Source of the DNA: Paramacrobiotus metropolitanus
Taxonomy: Eukaryota; Tardigrada; Eutardigrada; Parachela; Macrobiotidae
Assembly: GCF_019649055.1 (NCBI RefSeq)
Contig: NW_026570272.1
Coordinates: 930,001-994,000, forward strand
Length of the DNA: 64,000 nucleotides
Reading direction: 5' to 3'
A model generated the notes under the pieces. It worked only from the letters and a program-made list of their open reading frames with translations, was not told where the DNA came from and did not search any database. Within the stretch, counting starts at the first letter, position 1. Every line of letters starts with the position of its first letter. This document shows, in pieces, positions 34,603 through 46,265 of the stretch. Both the position numbers and the translations under genes were made by a program.

Positions 34603-35789
34603 GAGTATGAGTACTCATAACTCACTGCTTAGTTTTTTAGTTCTTCTTTACTCATTTAATATTACTATTACAAGAAAAAGCTGCGGCTTCGCCTCCGCGT
34701 TTCTTGTGATCTACGGCCCGAATCAACGAATAGCTCGGTTCCTTTTTCACGTAGTGATTTTGAGCATTGGATAGTGGTGGTAGAACGGTCACTCACTCTG
34801 TGAATTAGCGATTTCGCTCACTGGACAGCAGGATAGCTCGGTCACGCACTCACTCAATGAGCGAGCTGGTCATACCAAAATTGAACAACCCGATAAATTT
34901 ACAATACTTACGCACTGTAACTTCCAGTACTTACAGTAGTACTTACAGTACTTGTAACACACTATCCGTATGGTTAAGACGCCATTATTTTACAAAAGTG
35001 CCGCCAACGTGAATCGATAAGTTAAATTGTGATTACTTAATTTTTGGTTGGTATTTTACAAAAATAATTTCAGTTTATTCCGCCTAATCTGCGTATTTAT
35101 TAATGTACAGACTACAGAGCAGACCTGGGCAGTTATAACTTATAACTCTATAACTTAACGCGAGTTATTTGCGAGTTATCGAGTTTTAACGTAACTCTGA
35201 AGCGTAACTCGCTACCCCAAAAACGTAGCTCTAACGTAACTCGCCCAAAACTTGTATATTATATTGTCTATGGTAGCGTAACTCGCGGTATAACTCGAAA
35301 CTAGGTTTTACTTGCATGAGTAGCGTAACTCGTAGCGTAACTCGCAAGCTCCCTGTAACTCGTAACTCTAACGGTGGGTGCATTTTCCAAAACTGCCCAG
35401 GTCTGTACAGAGTATGTTGCGTATTGTTTCCAGGCAAATTTTTTCTAAGTTTCGAAGTCACCTTGAAACTGGCTTGGTTCGTGTGCTGGCATGATTCTGA
35501 TCGGACGTATTCAGAAAGAAAAGTCATGTTACGCAGTTCTGAGCCACGGCCGAACTAACTGTGATACCAGATTTATTTTAAATTTTTGGTTACAGAGATC
35601 TGCGGTCTGTGGGGAGGCCGCGCGTAGTATTGATCTTTTTCTTAAAATGAGTACGAGTAGAAGGCGAAAACGCGCTTCGTCTGCTTGGTAGAAATGGGTG
35701 GAAAACCGCGAGTGTCTGACAGAGTAATCGAGAACTCGCGGGGTGATCGGTGCTTACCGGTTAGCATACCTTCAGAGTTGCTGGCAAGT
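34603..35789. other. Non-coding; cluster of GTAACTCG repeats
   Basis: 35130-35370 is packed with the octamer-like phrase GTAACTCG/CGTAACTC on both strands (irregular spacing 8-25 nt). It encodes no plausible protein. Confidence 0.5.
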
Positions 35790-36224
35790 GATCATGAGCG
35801 GGGGACATGAAGCATAAGGGAAGTGGCCCAGTACATGGTACCAAAGTCGTGTACATGCACGAAATCTTTCACTTTCGCGCACTTCCAAACTCCTTTTTCT
35901 TTTGTTGTATGACAATCTGTAGCCAGATGATTTGTATTCACCGGTGGGAAAACATCCGGTTCGGACGTTATGCGTCCTCGTGGTTATGAGCTTTACGTGC
36001 AAAATCTGAAAGAGATCAGTCTAAAACGAGGCTTTTCGTACACCTGAATGCATTTAAACTTTTTGTATTTTCCTAAAAGCCATAAGTTTTTACACCGATC
36101 CACTGTTCCAACATGTTATTCTAATTTTAAAATGAATGCTAAAATTAGAAAAAATTATGGAAATCTGGACCGGTGTAAAACCGATCTTCATGGCCATGTG
36201 AATTTACGTGCAAAATTTTGTACC

Positions 36225-36375
36225 CGGACATTTCGCCACGAGACATTTCGCCACGAGGCATTTTGACGCTGGGACACTTCGGTCAGGGACTATTAGCATT
36301 GAGAGATTTTGGCTTTGCGACGTTTCAACGCAAGACGTACGTTTGGTCGCGGACACTTCGCCGCAAAAATATTCG
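36225..36375. repeat. Degenerate GACATTTCGCCACGA repeats
   Basis: Two near-exact 16-nt units near 36236-36266, then degenerate ones (GGACACTTCGGTCAG, GCGACGTTTCAACGC, GGACACTTCGCCGC). Similar phrases precede the satellite at 39535-39650. Confidence 0.55.
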
Positions 36376-36413
36376 ACACGCTTAATTTTCGCAGCTTTTC
36401 CGGGTTTCTTTTG

Positions 36414-36665
36414 AGGTTTCCTTAGGTCATTTAGGCTTCTTAGGTTATTCTAAATTATTCTTAGGTTGGTCTTAGGTTATTTTTAGGCTATTCTTAGATT
36501 TCTTAGGTTATTCTTAGGTTATTCTTAAGTTTCTTAGGTTATTCTTATTCAAACAACCTTTAATAAGTATCGTAGTACAAGTACAAACTTAGTACCAAAA
36601 CAGAACGTCATTATAACAGAAAAACTTCCTCTATGCTAGGTTATTCTTGGGTTTCTCAGGGTTTT
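36414..36665. repeat. TTAGGTTATTC minisatellite interrupted by a retroelement tail
   Basis: Irregular 10-20-nt units of TTCTTAGGTTATTC occupy 36414-36546 and resume at about 36635-36680; the gap is the retroelement fragment. Confidence 0.65.
36547..36632 (-). mobile_element. Retroelement 3' end fragment
   Basis: On minus it reads the last ORF codons (E-E-V-F-L-L-stop, against Q-E-M-F-L-L-stop at 22487-22505) and then GGTACTAAGTTTGTACTTG and ACGATACTTATTAAAGG. It is therefore a 5'-truncated copy of the element at 21763-22560. Confidence 0.7.
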
Positions 36666-36960
36666 CTTATGGTTCTTAGCCTTCTTTCTTTCATAGTTAG
36701 TTTTTTTTAGTTTGTCAGATATGACACAGAGCATTTAAACTTTTCGGAATTTTCTCACAGCCTAAACTCCCGAACCGGATGTCACGCGCACAAACTTTTT
36801 TCACGCCAATGAATGCAACTCGTCTGGCTACAGAATGTCATAAACCGAAAGCAAATGTGTATGGGAGTACGCGAAAGTGAACGTTTTCGTGCATGTCGAC
36901 GAATTTTGTATCTTGTACTTGGCCATTTGGTACCATGTTCCCTTAAATACGATCATCAAA

Positions 36961-39530
36961 ACCGTCCGTGTAGTGCTTGTCCAGTCTCTGTGCAGTACGA
37001 GACTACGGATCAGGCCAGCCGAATTAACGGCATCATGGTGGTGACATTAGTGTTCCAGGCGTTGGTTACCAGAAATTAATGCCTGTAATGAGAACGGAAC
37101 CGACACCCCTGCCAACTGCTCAGTGCTTGAGCTGTCGAACGCATAGAATTACATTTACTGGGAAAGGGCCATCAATGTAACAAAAAGTGAATTCGCGTTA
37201 TACTAATTAAAATGATGCATAGCATTGCCCAAAAGGTCACACTTTCCAGTGACCAACCCTACGGGAAAACGGGTACCTGCGTGACCACCAATCAGGCCTG
37301 TTAATTAGACGGAAGTTACAGGATCTTCTAATAGTGTTCGTAGTTAGACCATATGAGAAGGAAACCGTTGGTCCGTTACCAATGCCTAACGCAGATGCTC
37401 ATACTTTAGTTGCTAAATGAACAGAACCGTGCCAAAGCTCACTATGCAGCGGCCAAGCCTATTTAATATAGGGACCGGTTGCCATTACCCAAGATAAACA
37501 GCCTACATTATCACTGCCCTTTGATCATTATAGCACTGGTTCAAACAAGCTGAAACTGATGGCATTTACGGTTTTGTTTCATATTTTTGGCTATTCTTAC
37601 CAACAATTATTTGGCAGAAGCGCTCCATGCAATCCGTACAAATTTACAAAGTTAATGTCAGATTCACAGTTCACCAAAAGCAGCTGGCAGCTGCAAAGTA
37701 AAATAACACCCGATGGTGCAAAACCTTGTGATTATTTGCCATCGAAGTTACCGGTAATAAATTGAATTGTGAGAAAAACCATGGAAAACCTTCGGTCACC
37801 GCTCCGCAGGAAACAATTCCGCAGAAGATAGTTCTGGGCGGAAGATGAGAATCCGAATGTATGCCGTATCGTGAAGCCTCAATCATTTCATTAAAGCATT
37901 TGGCATTTTAACTTGTGTAATGTGTATATATCGAATCAAAATATTATTATACAGTATCTACTTTCTTGAATTCATATATAATTAGTGGCCGCAAGAGCAT
38001 CTGAGACAGAACTAAAGTCTAAAGCGTGCGAAGGCCTATCAATTGTGGTGATGATTTTGACGATACGTACGAAAAATAAAATTTCTGGTTTTCTGGCCTT
38101 GAACGCTGTTCTTAACGTGTACTGAATAAGCATTTAGACTAGGTAGATGAAACACAATGTGAACTTTACTTCCACCGTTTGCAAACTGTCTGAGATATGG
38201 GGAACCTTTAATTTTGGAGACGTGGCTTTCACAGAATATCTCACGACGCCGCGTTTAGTAATGCGGTTTTGCAGCAAGGCGATTAGACTGTGTATAAGCG
38301 TAAGCGTAAAGATTCATTTAGACGCTGCGAAATTTAGATTACACGGCGTGTTTGGACAGGGTGTAAAAGGTGGCAGTGGGACATGCCGCCTTTGTTACTG
38401 GAACTAGCAGCTTACTGTTTAGCGGTAAAACATGGCAACTAGAAATTGGCAAGATATCATGTTTTCTAGTGCATTAAAAATTTAAAATAGATTATAAGAC
38501 CACAGTAATCTGAATTCGTTGTTCTTCTCAATATTGTTTATTGAACGGCAGGCAGGTAACCCATTAAAAGCTAGGATCGAAATCTAGCATGGGAATTAAT
38601 CATCACGATGCCTGTTATTAAGCCAGGTTAATTAGAGCAAAAGCCATTAATGCAAAGAGAAGGAAGCAAAGAGTATTAACAAAGGAAGGCAATCAAGTTA
38701 TGCTAACATGTTTTAGTGCATTACGAAAAACAGCAGGCCAACTGCTACTAAGGATGTCGTTTCCGGCCTCGGTTAGCTGGCTCATAACGTTGGTCGGCCT
38801 CCATGCCAATGTGGACATCCCCGTCCTTGTCCTTCCCTGTCCTTCGATGAAGGTCCTGTTTCCGCTTCAAAGGCTGTACGGTTTCGCATGCTGCTTTACG
38901 ACGACCATTTCGCTGAGGTAGTGGGGCAGTTGGAACTTGTATCATCTAACTAATCATCAGCATCCGAAGGTTCAGATCACACTAATCATCAGCATCCAAA
39001 AGTTCAGTTCTTTCGAAATATCTTCATGTACAATATATGCTCTACGTTTTTTCGAAGGATGTAGCGCTGCGTATGCATGCGTCCTAAAGATAACTACGTA
39101 CGTACGTATCATTTTCTTATTTCACCAAACACGGATAGAACTGAGAATCAAACACACAGAACTTATCACTAGCGGTGGTTGCGAACTACATCATTGCACG
39201 AGCGCGAGCGCCAGTACCACTGGAACATGGTATTGGGATTGTAGAATTGTAAAAGCGTGACGTACGCTCTTCGTGGCGTCAGACAAATTTTATGCTCTTG
39301 ACGAAGACTTATTGCAGCATGTCGCGCTTCGCGCTCGGTGCAAAAAACGTGCAAATGTATTTATCGAGAAAGATAAATATTGACAGAATGTAACCTGCGC
39401 AAATGCTTGAGAAAACGTTAGAAAATTGCGCAAATGCAGGAAAAAATGCACGACAGGGTGTGACACTACAGGCCAATAAAAGAACCATAGCAGGATCGCA
39501 CCGCGGTATTTCGTCGAGCAGGGCATTAGG
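36961..39530. other. Non-coding, nothing recognised
   Basis: Several ORFs of 60-110 codons, none with a motif, signal peptide or splice context I can support. Confidence 0.4.
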
Positions 39531-39654
39531 TTGCAGACATTTCGTCGCAAGTCTTATCGCGGAGCTTCGATCGTCACGGAACATAGATTTTACAGCGCAA
39601 GATATTCCGTCGTGTGGCCGTTTTCGGCGCAAAGAGATTTCGTCGCGTCGCAGC
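39531..39654. repeat. Degenerate ACATTTCGTCGC-type repeats bordering satellite
   Basis: Phrases GACATTTCGTCGCAAG, GATATTCCGTCGTG and AGATTTCGTCGCG run straight into the 82-bp array. Related to 36225-36375 and 14795-14895. Confidence 0.45.
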
Positions 39655-42600
39655 CGTCGCGGCAGGTATGCATAACTGCGGCATACGCAGTGTCGCGGTG
39701 CATCGCGGCTATATACAGGCGTCACGGCCATCGCGGCGTCGCGGTAGGTATGCCAACTTGCGGCATACGCAGTGTCGCGGTGCATCGCGGCTATATACAG
39801 GCGTCGCGGCCATCGCGGCGTCGCGGTAGGTATGCCTACCTGCGGCATACGCAGTGTCGCGGTGCATCGCGGCTATATACAGGCGTCGCGGCCATCGCGG
39901 CGTCGCGGTAAGTATGCCTACCTGCGGCATACGCAGTGTCGCGGTGCATCGCGGCTATATACAGGCGTCGCGGCCATCGCGGCGTCGCGGTAAGTATGCC
40001 TACCTGTGGCATGCAGTGTCGCGGTGCATCGCGGCTATATACAGGCGTGGCGGCCATCGCGGCGTCGCGGTAGGTATGCCTACCTGCGGCATACGAAGTG
40101 TCGCGGTGCATCGCGGCTATATACCGGCGTCGCGGCCATCGCGGCGTCGCGGTAGGTATGCCTACCTGCGGCATACGCAGTCTCGCGGTGCATCGCGGCT
40201 ATATACAGGCGTCGCGGCCATCGCGGCGTCGCGGTAGGTATGCCTACCTGCGGCATACGCAGTGTCGCGGTGCATCGCGGCTATATACAGGCGTCGCGGC
40301 CATCGCGGCGTCGCGGTAGGTATGCCTACCTGCGGCATACGCAGTGTCGCGGTGCATCGCGGCTATATACAGGCGTCGCGGCCATCGCGGCGTCGCGGTA
40401 GGTATGCCTACCTGCGGCATACGCAGTGTCGCGGTGCATCGCGGCTATATACAGGCGTCGCGGCCATCGCGGCGTCGCGGTAAGTATGCCTACCTGTGGC
40501 ATGCAGTGTCGCGGTGCATCGCGGCTATATACAGGCGTCGCGGCCATCGCGGCGTCGCGGTAGGTATGCCTACCTGCGGCATACGCAGTGTCGCGGTGCA
40601 TCGCGGCTATATACAGGCGTCGCGGCCATCGCGGCGTCGCGGTATATGCCTACCTGTGGCATGCAGTGTCGCGGTGCATCGCGGCTATATACAGGCGTCG
40701 CGGCCATCGCGGCGTCGCGGTAGGTATGCCTACCTGCGGCATACGCAGTGTCGCGGTGCATCGCGGCTATATACAGGCGTCGCGGCCATCGCGGCGTCGC
40801 GGTAGGTATGCCTACCTGCGGCATACGCAGTGTCGCGGTGCATCGCGGCTATATACAGGCGTCGCGGCCATCGCGGCGTCGCGGTAAGTATGCCTACCTG
40901 TGGCATGCAGTGTCGCGGTGCATCGCGGCTATATACAGGCGTCGCGGCCATCGCGGCGTCGCGGTAGTATGCCTACCTGCGGCATACGCAGTGTCGCGGT
41001 GCATCGCGGCTATATACAGGCGTCGCGGCCATCGCGGCGTCGCGGTAGGTATGCCTACCTGCGGCATACGCAGTGTCGCGGTGCATCGCGGCTATATACA
41101 GGCGTCGCGGCCATCGCGGCGTCGCGGTAGGTATGCCTACCTGCGGCATACGCAGTGTCGCGGTGCATCGCGGCTATATACAGGCGTCGCGGCCATCGCG
41201 GCGTCGCGGTAGGTATGCCTACCTGCGGCATACGCAGTGTCGCGGTGCATCGCGGCTATATACAGGCGTCGCGGCCATCGCGGCGTCGCGGTAGAGTATG
41301 CCTACCTGCGGCATACGCAGTGTCGCGGTGCATCGCGGCTATATACAGGCGTCGCGGCCATCGCGGCGTCGCGGTATATGCCTACCTGTGGCATGCGGTG
41401 TCGCGGTGCATCGCGGCTATATACAGGCGTCGCGGCCATCGCGGCGTCGCGGTATGCCTACCTGCGGCATACGCAGTGTCGCGGTGCATCGCGGCTATAT
41501 ACAGGCGTCGCGGCCATCGCGGCGTCGCGGTAGTATGCCTACCTGTGGCATGCAGTGTCGCGGTGCATCGCGGCTATATACAGGCGTCGCGGCCATCGCG
41601 GCGTCGCGGTAGGTATGCCTACCTGCGGCATACGCAGTGTCGCGGTGCATCGCGGCTATATACAGGCGTCGCGGCCATCGCGGCGTCGCGGTAGGTATGC
41701 CTACCTGCGGCATACGCAGTGTCGCGGTGCATCGCGGCTATATACAGGCGTCGCGGCCATCACAGCGTCGCGGTAAGTATGCCTACCTGTGGCATGCAGT
41801 GTCGCGGTGCATCGCGGCTATATACAGGCGTCGCGGCCATCGCGGCGTCGCGGTAGGTATGCCTACCTGCGGCATACGCAGTGTCGCGGTGCATCGCGGC
41901 TATATACAGGCGTCGCGGCCATCGCGGCGTCGCGGTAGGTATGCCTACCTGCGGCATACGCAGTGTCGCGGTGCATCGCGGCTATATACAGGCGTCGCGG
42001 CCATCACAGCGTCGCGGTAAGTATGCCTACCTGTGGCATGCAGTGTCGCGGTGCATCGCGGCTATATACAGGCGTCGCGGCCATCGCGGCGTCGCGGTAA
42101 GTATGCCTACCTGTGGCATGCGGTGTCGCGGTGCATCGCGGCTATATACAGGCGTCGCGGCCATCGCGGCGTCGCGGTAGGTATGCCTACCTGCGGCATA
42201 CGCAGTGTCGCGGTGCATCGCGGCTATATACAGGCGTCGCGGCCATCGCGGCGTCGCGGTAGGTATGCCTACCTGCGGCATACGCAGTGTCGCGGTGCAT
42301 CGCGGCTATATACAGGCGTCGCGGCCATCACAGCGTCGCGGTAAGTATGCCTACCTGTGGCATGCAGTGTCGCGGTGCATCGCGGCTATATACAGGCGTC
42401 GCGGCCATCGCGGCGTCGCGGTAGGTATGCCTACCTGCGGCATACGCAGTGTCGCGGTGCATCGCGGCTATATACAGGCGTCGCGGCCATCGCGGCGTCG
42501 CGGTAGGTATGCCTACCTGCGGCATACGCAGTGTCGCGGTGCATCGCGGCTATATACAGGCGTCGCGGCCATCGCGGCGTCGCGGTAAGTATGCCTACCT

Positions 42601-42838
42601 GTGGCATGCAGTGTCGCGGTGCATCGCGGCTATATACAGGCGTCGCGGCCATCGCGGCGTCGCGGTAGGTATGCCTACCTGCGGCATACGCAGTGTCGCG
42701 GTGCATCGCGGCTATATACAGGCGTCGCGGCCATCGCGGCGTCGCGGTAGGTATGCCTACCTGCGGCATACGCAGTGTCGCGGTGCATCGCGGCTATATA
42801 CAGGCGTCGCGGCCATCACAGCGTCGCGAACGTGGCCG
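39655..42838 (+). repeat. 82-bp satellite array, ~39 units, with 244-bp higher-order repeat
   Basis: Canonical unit of 82 bp: GCATACGCAGTGTCGCGGTG, CATCGCGGCTATATACAGG, CGTCGCGGCCATCGCGGCGT, CGCGGTAGGTATGCCTACCTGCG. A shorter ~80-bp variant (TAAGTATGCC...TGTGGCATGCAG) recurs. TACCTGTGGC starts at 40001, 40491, 40651, 40895, 41383, 41540, 41784, 42028, 42108, 42352 and 42596, so most gaps are 244 or 488-490 (82+82+80). A CACAGCG variant (41760, 42004, 42329, 42816) follows the same period. Because 82 is not a multiple of 3, long stop-free frames occur on both strands; they are not genes. Confidence 0.95.
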
Positions 42839-42882
42839 CGACTTTCGCGCGATAAAAGTTTGGTACCGATTGAGCCAGTTCT

Positions 42883-42990
42883 ACAAGGTAGACACACGAC
42901 GATTACTCCGGCTACTAGTACCGTATCGTTATCCATCCAATGCAAAGCTTCAATCCATCTTTCGTGGGCAGTGGCTGCATTTCTGAACGC
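42883..42990 (-). pseudogene. Hsp70 C-terminal fragment beside the satellite
   Basis: On minus, HERWIEALHWMDNDTV is very similar in DNA to the 27282-27345 part of the Hsp70 pseudogene (MHRYDEILQWMDNDTV); the word TGGATGGATAACGA is shared. It starts about 45 nt from the array edge. Confidence 0.6.
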
Positions 42991-43501
42991 AAAAGTGTTG
43001 CGCAACAATCGCCTAAGCGGCATTTTGTAGACTAATGAACTAAAATTACGATTCCCATGTCGTCGCTGTTCCTCAAGCAAGTCCGCACCGCAGAGATGGG
43101 TATCAAAATGGCACAGGGAAGTTTTCACTTTGCGAAGGTAAGAATATTAAGGCTCTTACTCCGAAACCATATCTAATGCCATGCGGCCCATGCCGTATCA
43201 AGATATTCTAAACGTTTTATTTCATTTCAGGAGCGGACTGCCGCTAGCAATCGGCTACAAATTTAATAAACACAAAGTGTACGGGCAAAGTCGGAAAAAC
43301 CATAATTATAGTTTGCTCATACAGATTTATAGCTCATATCTGCACAATCTGCAAAGCCAGCGCTCCGCAAATAACCAGAGACTATCAATGCTCAGCACGC
43401 TGCGTTAATTAGTTATCCACCAACGTGCCTAAGAAGGCCAGTTTGCGTGGGCGACATTCAGTACTTCAGCAATGCAGGTCAGAAATTGTGGCCGTCCGGA
43501 T
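42991..43501. other. Non-coding duplicate of the 29.3-kb segment
   Basis: 43040-43330 is a diverged copy of 29320-29600. A stretch LKQVRTAEMGIKMAQGSFHF with a GTAAGA donor looks like a relic exon. Confidence 0.4.
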
Positions 43502-44013
43502 CTATAAAGGCACGGCAGCCCACGTTACGGTAAGAGAAATCGCTGACGAAGCCGGAGCGATGGTGAAAACGGCAACAGTTATTAAAAAGCTGCCGAGCCG
43601 AAAGCTGATCTGCTGGGTCGGTCTCATTGTAGGGTTCACACCGCCGGTGCCTTGAGCAGTGTTGGCGCTCAGACTGCTGGGCTGGGTTTTTTTGCCATCG
43701 GCTTGATGGTCGGCCTTGTTAATGCTCTGAGCAGAGCCTGTGCCACCGACGGATGCTTGACCGGCACCGGCAGCATCGCCTTGCGCTTGGTCTTGCGACT
43801 GGAATGCGCTTTGATCTTGAGAACCTTGCTGGCCGAACGACGAACCTTGGTTATTAAACCTGCCTAAGATAAACACACACATTTTCCTGTATCAGGGTTT
43901 TACTGCGAAAAACTGCTTTGTTATGAGATTCAGAAAGCTGGCTCACCGAATTCTCGTGAAAAACCTCCGACGACAAAAATGAGAAGGAGACTTGAAACAG
44001 TTTGGCGAAACAT
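43502..44013 (-). CDS. Paralogue of the secreted Gly/Gln-rich protein, truncated
   Basis: Exon 1, 44013-43947, encodes the signal peptide MFRQTVSSLLLIFVVGGFS and ends G|GTGAGCC. Exon 2 starts at 43863 (ATCTTAG|GC AGG) with RFNNQGSSFGQQGSQDQSAF, nearly identical to 11561. Similarity stops near 43637 after NTAQGTGGVN; the remainder (LGSFLITVAVF...WAAVPL) is hydrophobic and unrelated, lacking the NFGNFGNQG repeats. Either a truncated duplicate using foreign 3' sequence or a pseudogene. Predicted length about 142 residues. Confidence 0.5.
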
Positions 44014-46265
44014 TGTGGACAAATAGGAAACAACCACTAAAGAAACATGTCGAAAGGCAGAATAGTTTTATACTAAGGCCTAAGCTAAAACACCCATATA
44101 CTCCGATAAAACAATTTTTTGGCACGAACTCTTATTTACAGGCAGGTGCAGTTGTTCGAAATTCAACTTTTCAAGTCACACGTCCGGTGACGTCCCCAAA
44201 AATATACAAATGAAGCAATGCATGCAGCAGCTGACAAAACATCAGCAGTGAGCAGTCAGCACTGCCTAGGGATATTATTGAGACAATTTTTTGTAATTTT
44301 TGACAGCAAAAAACTTTGTTGCCGACGAATACGGATTTTTCTCGACAGACCTGAAAATGTTGCACTTGCGACTCGAAGATACTGTAATCAATATCATGCA
44401 ATGCATCATATGGCTCACGTCCATTTTCACTACGACTTATAATTATGGAGGTGAGCCAATTCTTTTGTCACGCTGTACCAATCAACTGTTTACAAACAAC
44501 TACTGTTAAATCATCTTTTCAAACAGCCCCACAGACGTCAAACACCTCCGAGAAATAGCTTTAACAAGCCATGAGAGCGTTTTATGTTTTAAGGAAATAA
44601 AAACTACTAGAATACGTACATTATTTTCGGTACCGGTAGATCTGCAAGTATACACACTTAAAGATTTATTTGTCGGTAAGCAGCAAACTACCGCCTCCAG
44701 TAAATGCGTAGTATATTTTATTATGCACTATAGTCAAATTTCTTTGTCAGTGTGTGGAAAAAATAACTTTTTTAACCGAAAATACTAGTTTTCGGTTATG
44801 TAATTTTTAGTCCGAAATCTGTCAAGTCCGCGAAAAAACGCGGCGCAAGTAATAAATAATTAAAAAGAGGGAAGGTGATACGTGGCAGTGGAACTCAGTA
44901 ACTGAATGTACAGTACATATCTTAACCTTAATGGAGTCCGAGAATAGGTGAAACCCGGCATTGCAATATCTTACAAAATTCCACAAGGTCAAGAAAACAT
45001 GTGGCCGGATAGCACTGTAACAGACTAATTTTTTTTAAATGTGGTGCCTGTAGCTTTTTCACAATATGGAGTGCGAGCATTAAAATTGAAAAGGGGCCGG
45101 TGCCAATAGTAAAACGGGGTTCTAAAGGGGTGCCTGTAGTAAACGGAGGTGGAAGGGGGTGCGTATAGCTATTTCCTTAATATTTTGCTCAAGTCAGTAA
45201 AGCCCAATCTACACATCATAAGGATTAAGTGCTACCTGCTGGTGTCTAGTCCGGTAATTCATTCCGGATGACCCTACCCGGCCGCTACCATCCTGTCGCC
45301 GCCGGTAACATCTGAATGCCAGGGAACGGCATAAACGCGACGCTCTCCCCTTGGCCAGTAAAGCGGATAAACGGGAACAACCCAAACTCCTCAGAAGTAT
45401 TTCCTTAACCGTCAAACAGCTGTCTTAACTGCACTCTAATCTGTCTGCCGGCACTTGTTATACACGGCTGGAGCAGGCCGCTCCTCTCAAGTGGAGCAAG
45501 ATTAACGCTCCATTTACCCCTTTACGAGTGCTGGCCAAGAGGGAAGAAACTCACACTCCCATTCCTGTTGTAATCTAATCCGCGGGATTGATTACAATCC
45601 ACTTCGGGGCTGTGCCGCTGTATCGCTACCACGAAGACCGGCTGATATATTGCCCATTGCGCCGTGGTGAGATGCATTAAGATAACAGCAATTACGGACG
45701 ATCCCTTTCATCTGACGGCCATTTGATATCCTCTCGCGTGTAAGCCGTGTGCGTAATCGTGCGGTTTCGCACATAATCCCCGCACTGCAGATTGACGCCA
45801 ATTACGCTGATATTGCAGACGGCCAGCGCGGAAGTGAGGGGAAAAGTTTGGACTGATATTATTGTCCTTGCAAGAGTATCATATTGCTCGTCTTGATAAT
45901 TTCTAAGAAAAAGCGTAACGCAGTTCTTAGAAAATCCCGGAAAGCCTTGTGATAATGGTCTGCTTAAATACGGAAAAAAGTTTTCGCTTTAATCACTGTT
46001 ATTTTGACCGCGAGCAATGGATGCCAGTGTGTGTTTTCGCTTAGCCGCCTCCTTGGTGAATTGTGCGCACGCAATTATGGTGAGTGATAAGTTGAAATTT
46101 CCAGGAAATGTCGGTGAGTCAGCTCTTACGACAAACTGATATTTAGGGGAAACTGTTTATCGTGAGCAGTTGATGTAGTCGCATGTTTTTGGCGAATTGT
46201 CTTGTTCCAAAGTACAAGCTCAGTGATTTTTTTTCGCGTAAAGATACAGCGAGAAATACAAAATA
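44014..46265. other. Non-coding, nothing recognised
   Basis: No ORF with motif or splice context. From about 45180 the sequence becomes less repetitive and less AT-rich. Confidence 0.35.

Larger units (their letters stand above)
35790..36960. mobile_element. Long-TIR miniature element, copy 4, with nested repeats
   Basis: Left arm (about 35800-36000, inverted) and right arm (about 36765-36960) share CCGAACCGGATGT, GGCTACAGA-TGTCATA, GCGCGAAAGTGAA/ACGCGAAAGTGAA, TTCGTGCATGT and a TTCCCTTA end. Between them lie ACATTTCGCCACGAG repeats, a TTAGG minisatellite and a retroelement tail, making it a composite of about 1.15 kb. Confidence 0.68.

Noticed and set aside
33000-42838. Dozens of 73-193-codon ORFs reading VAVHRGYIQASRPSRRRG or similar
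   Set aside because: They are the 82-bp satellite read in different frames; 82 nt is not a multiple of 3 and both strands are open. No start or splice context.
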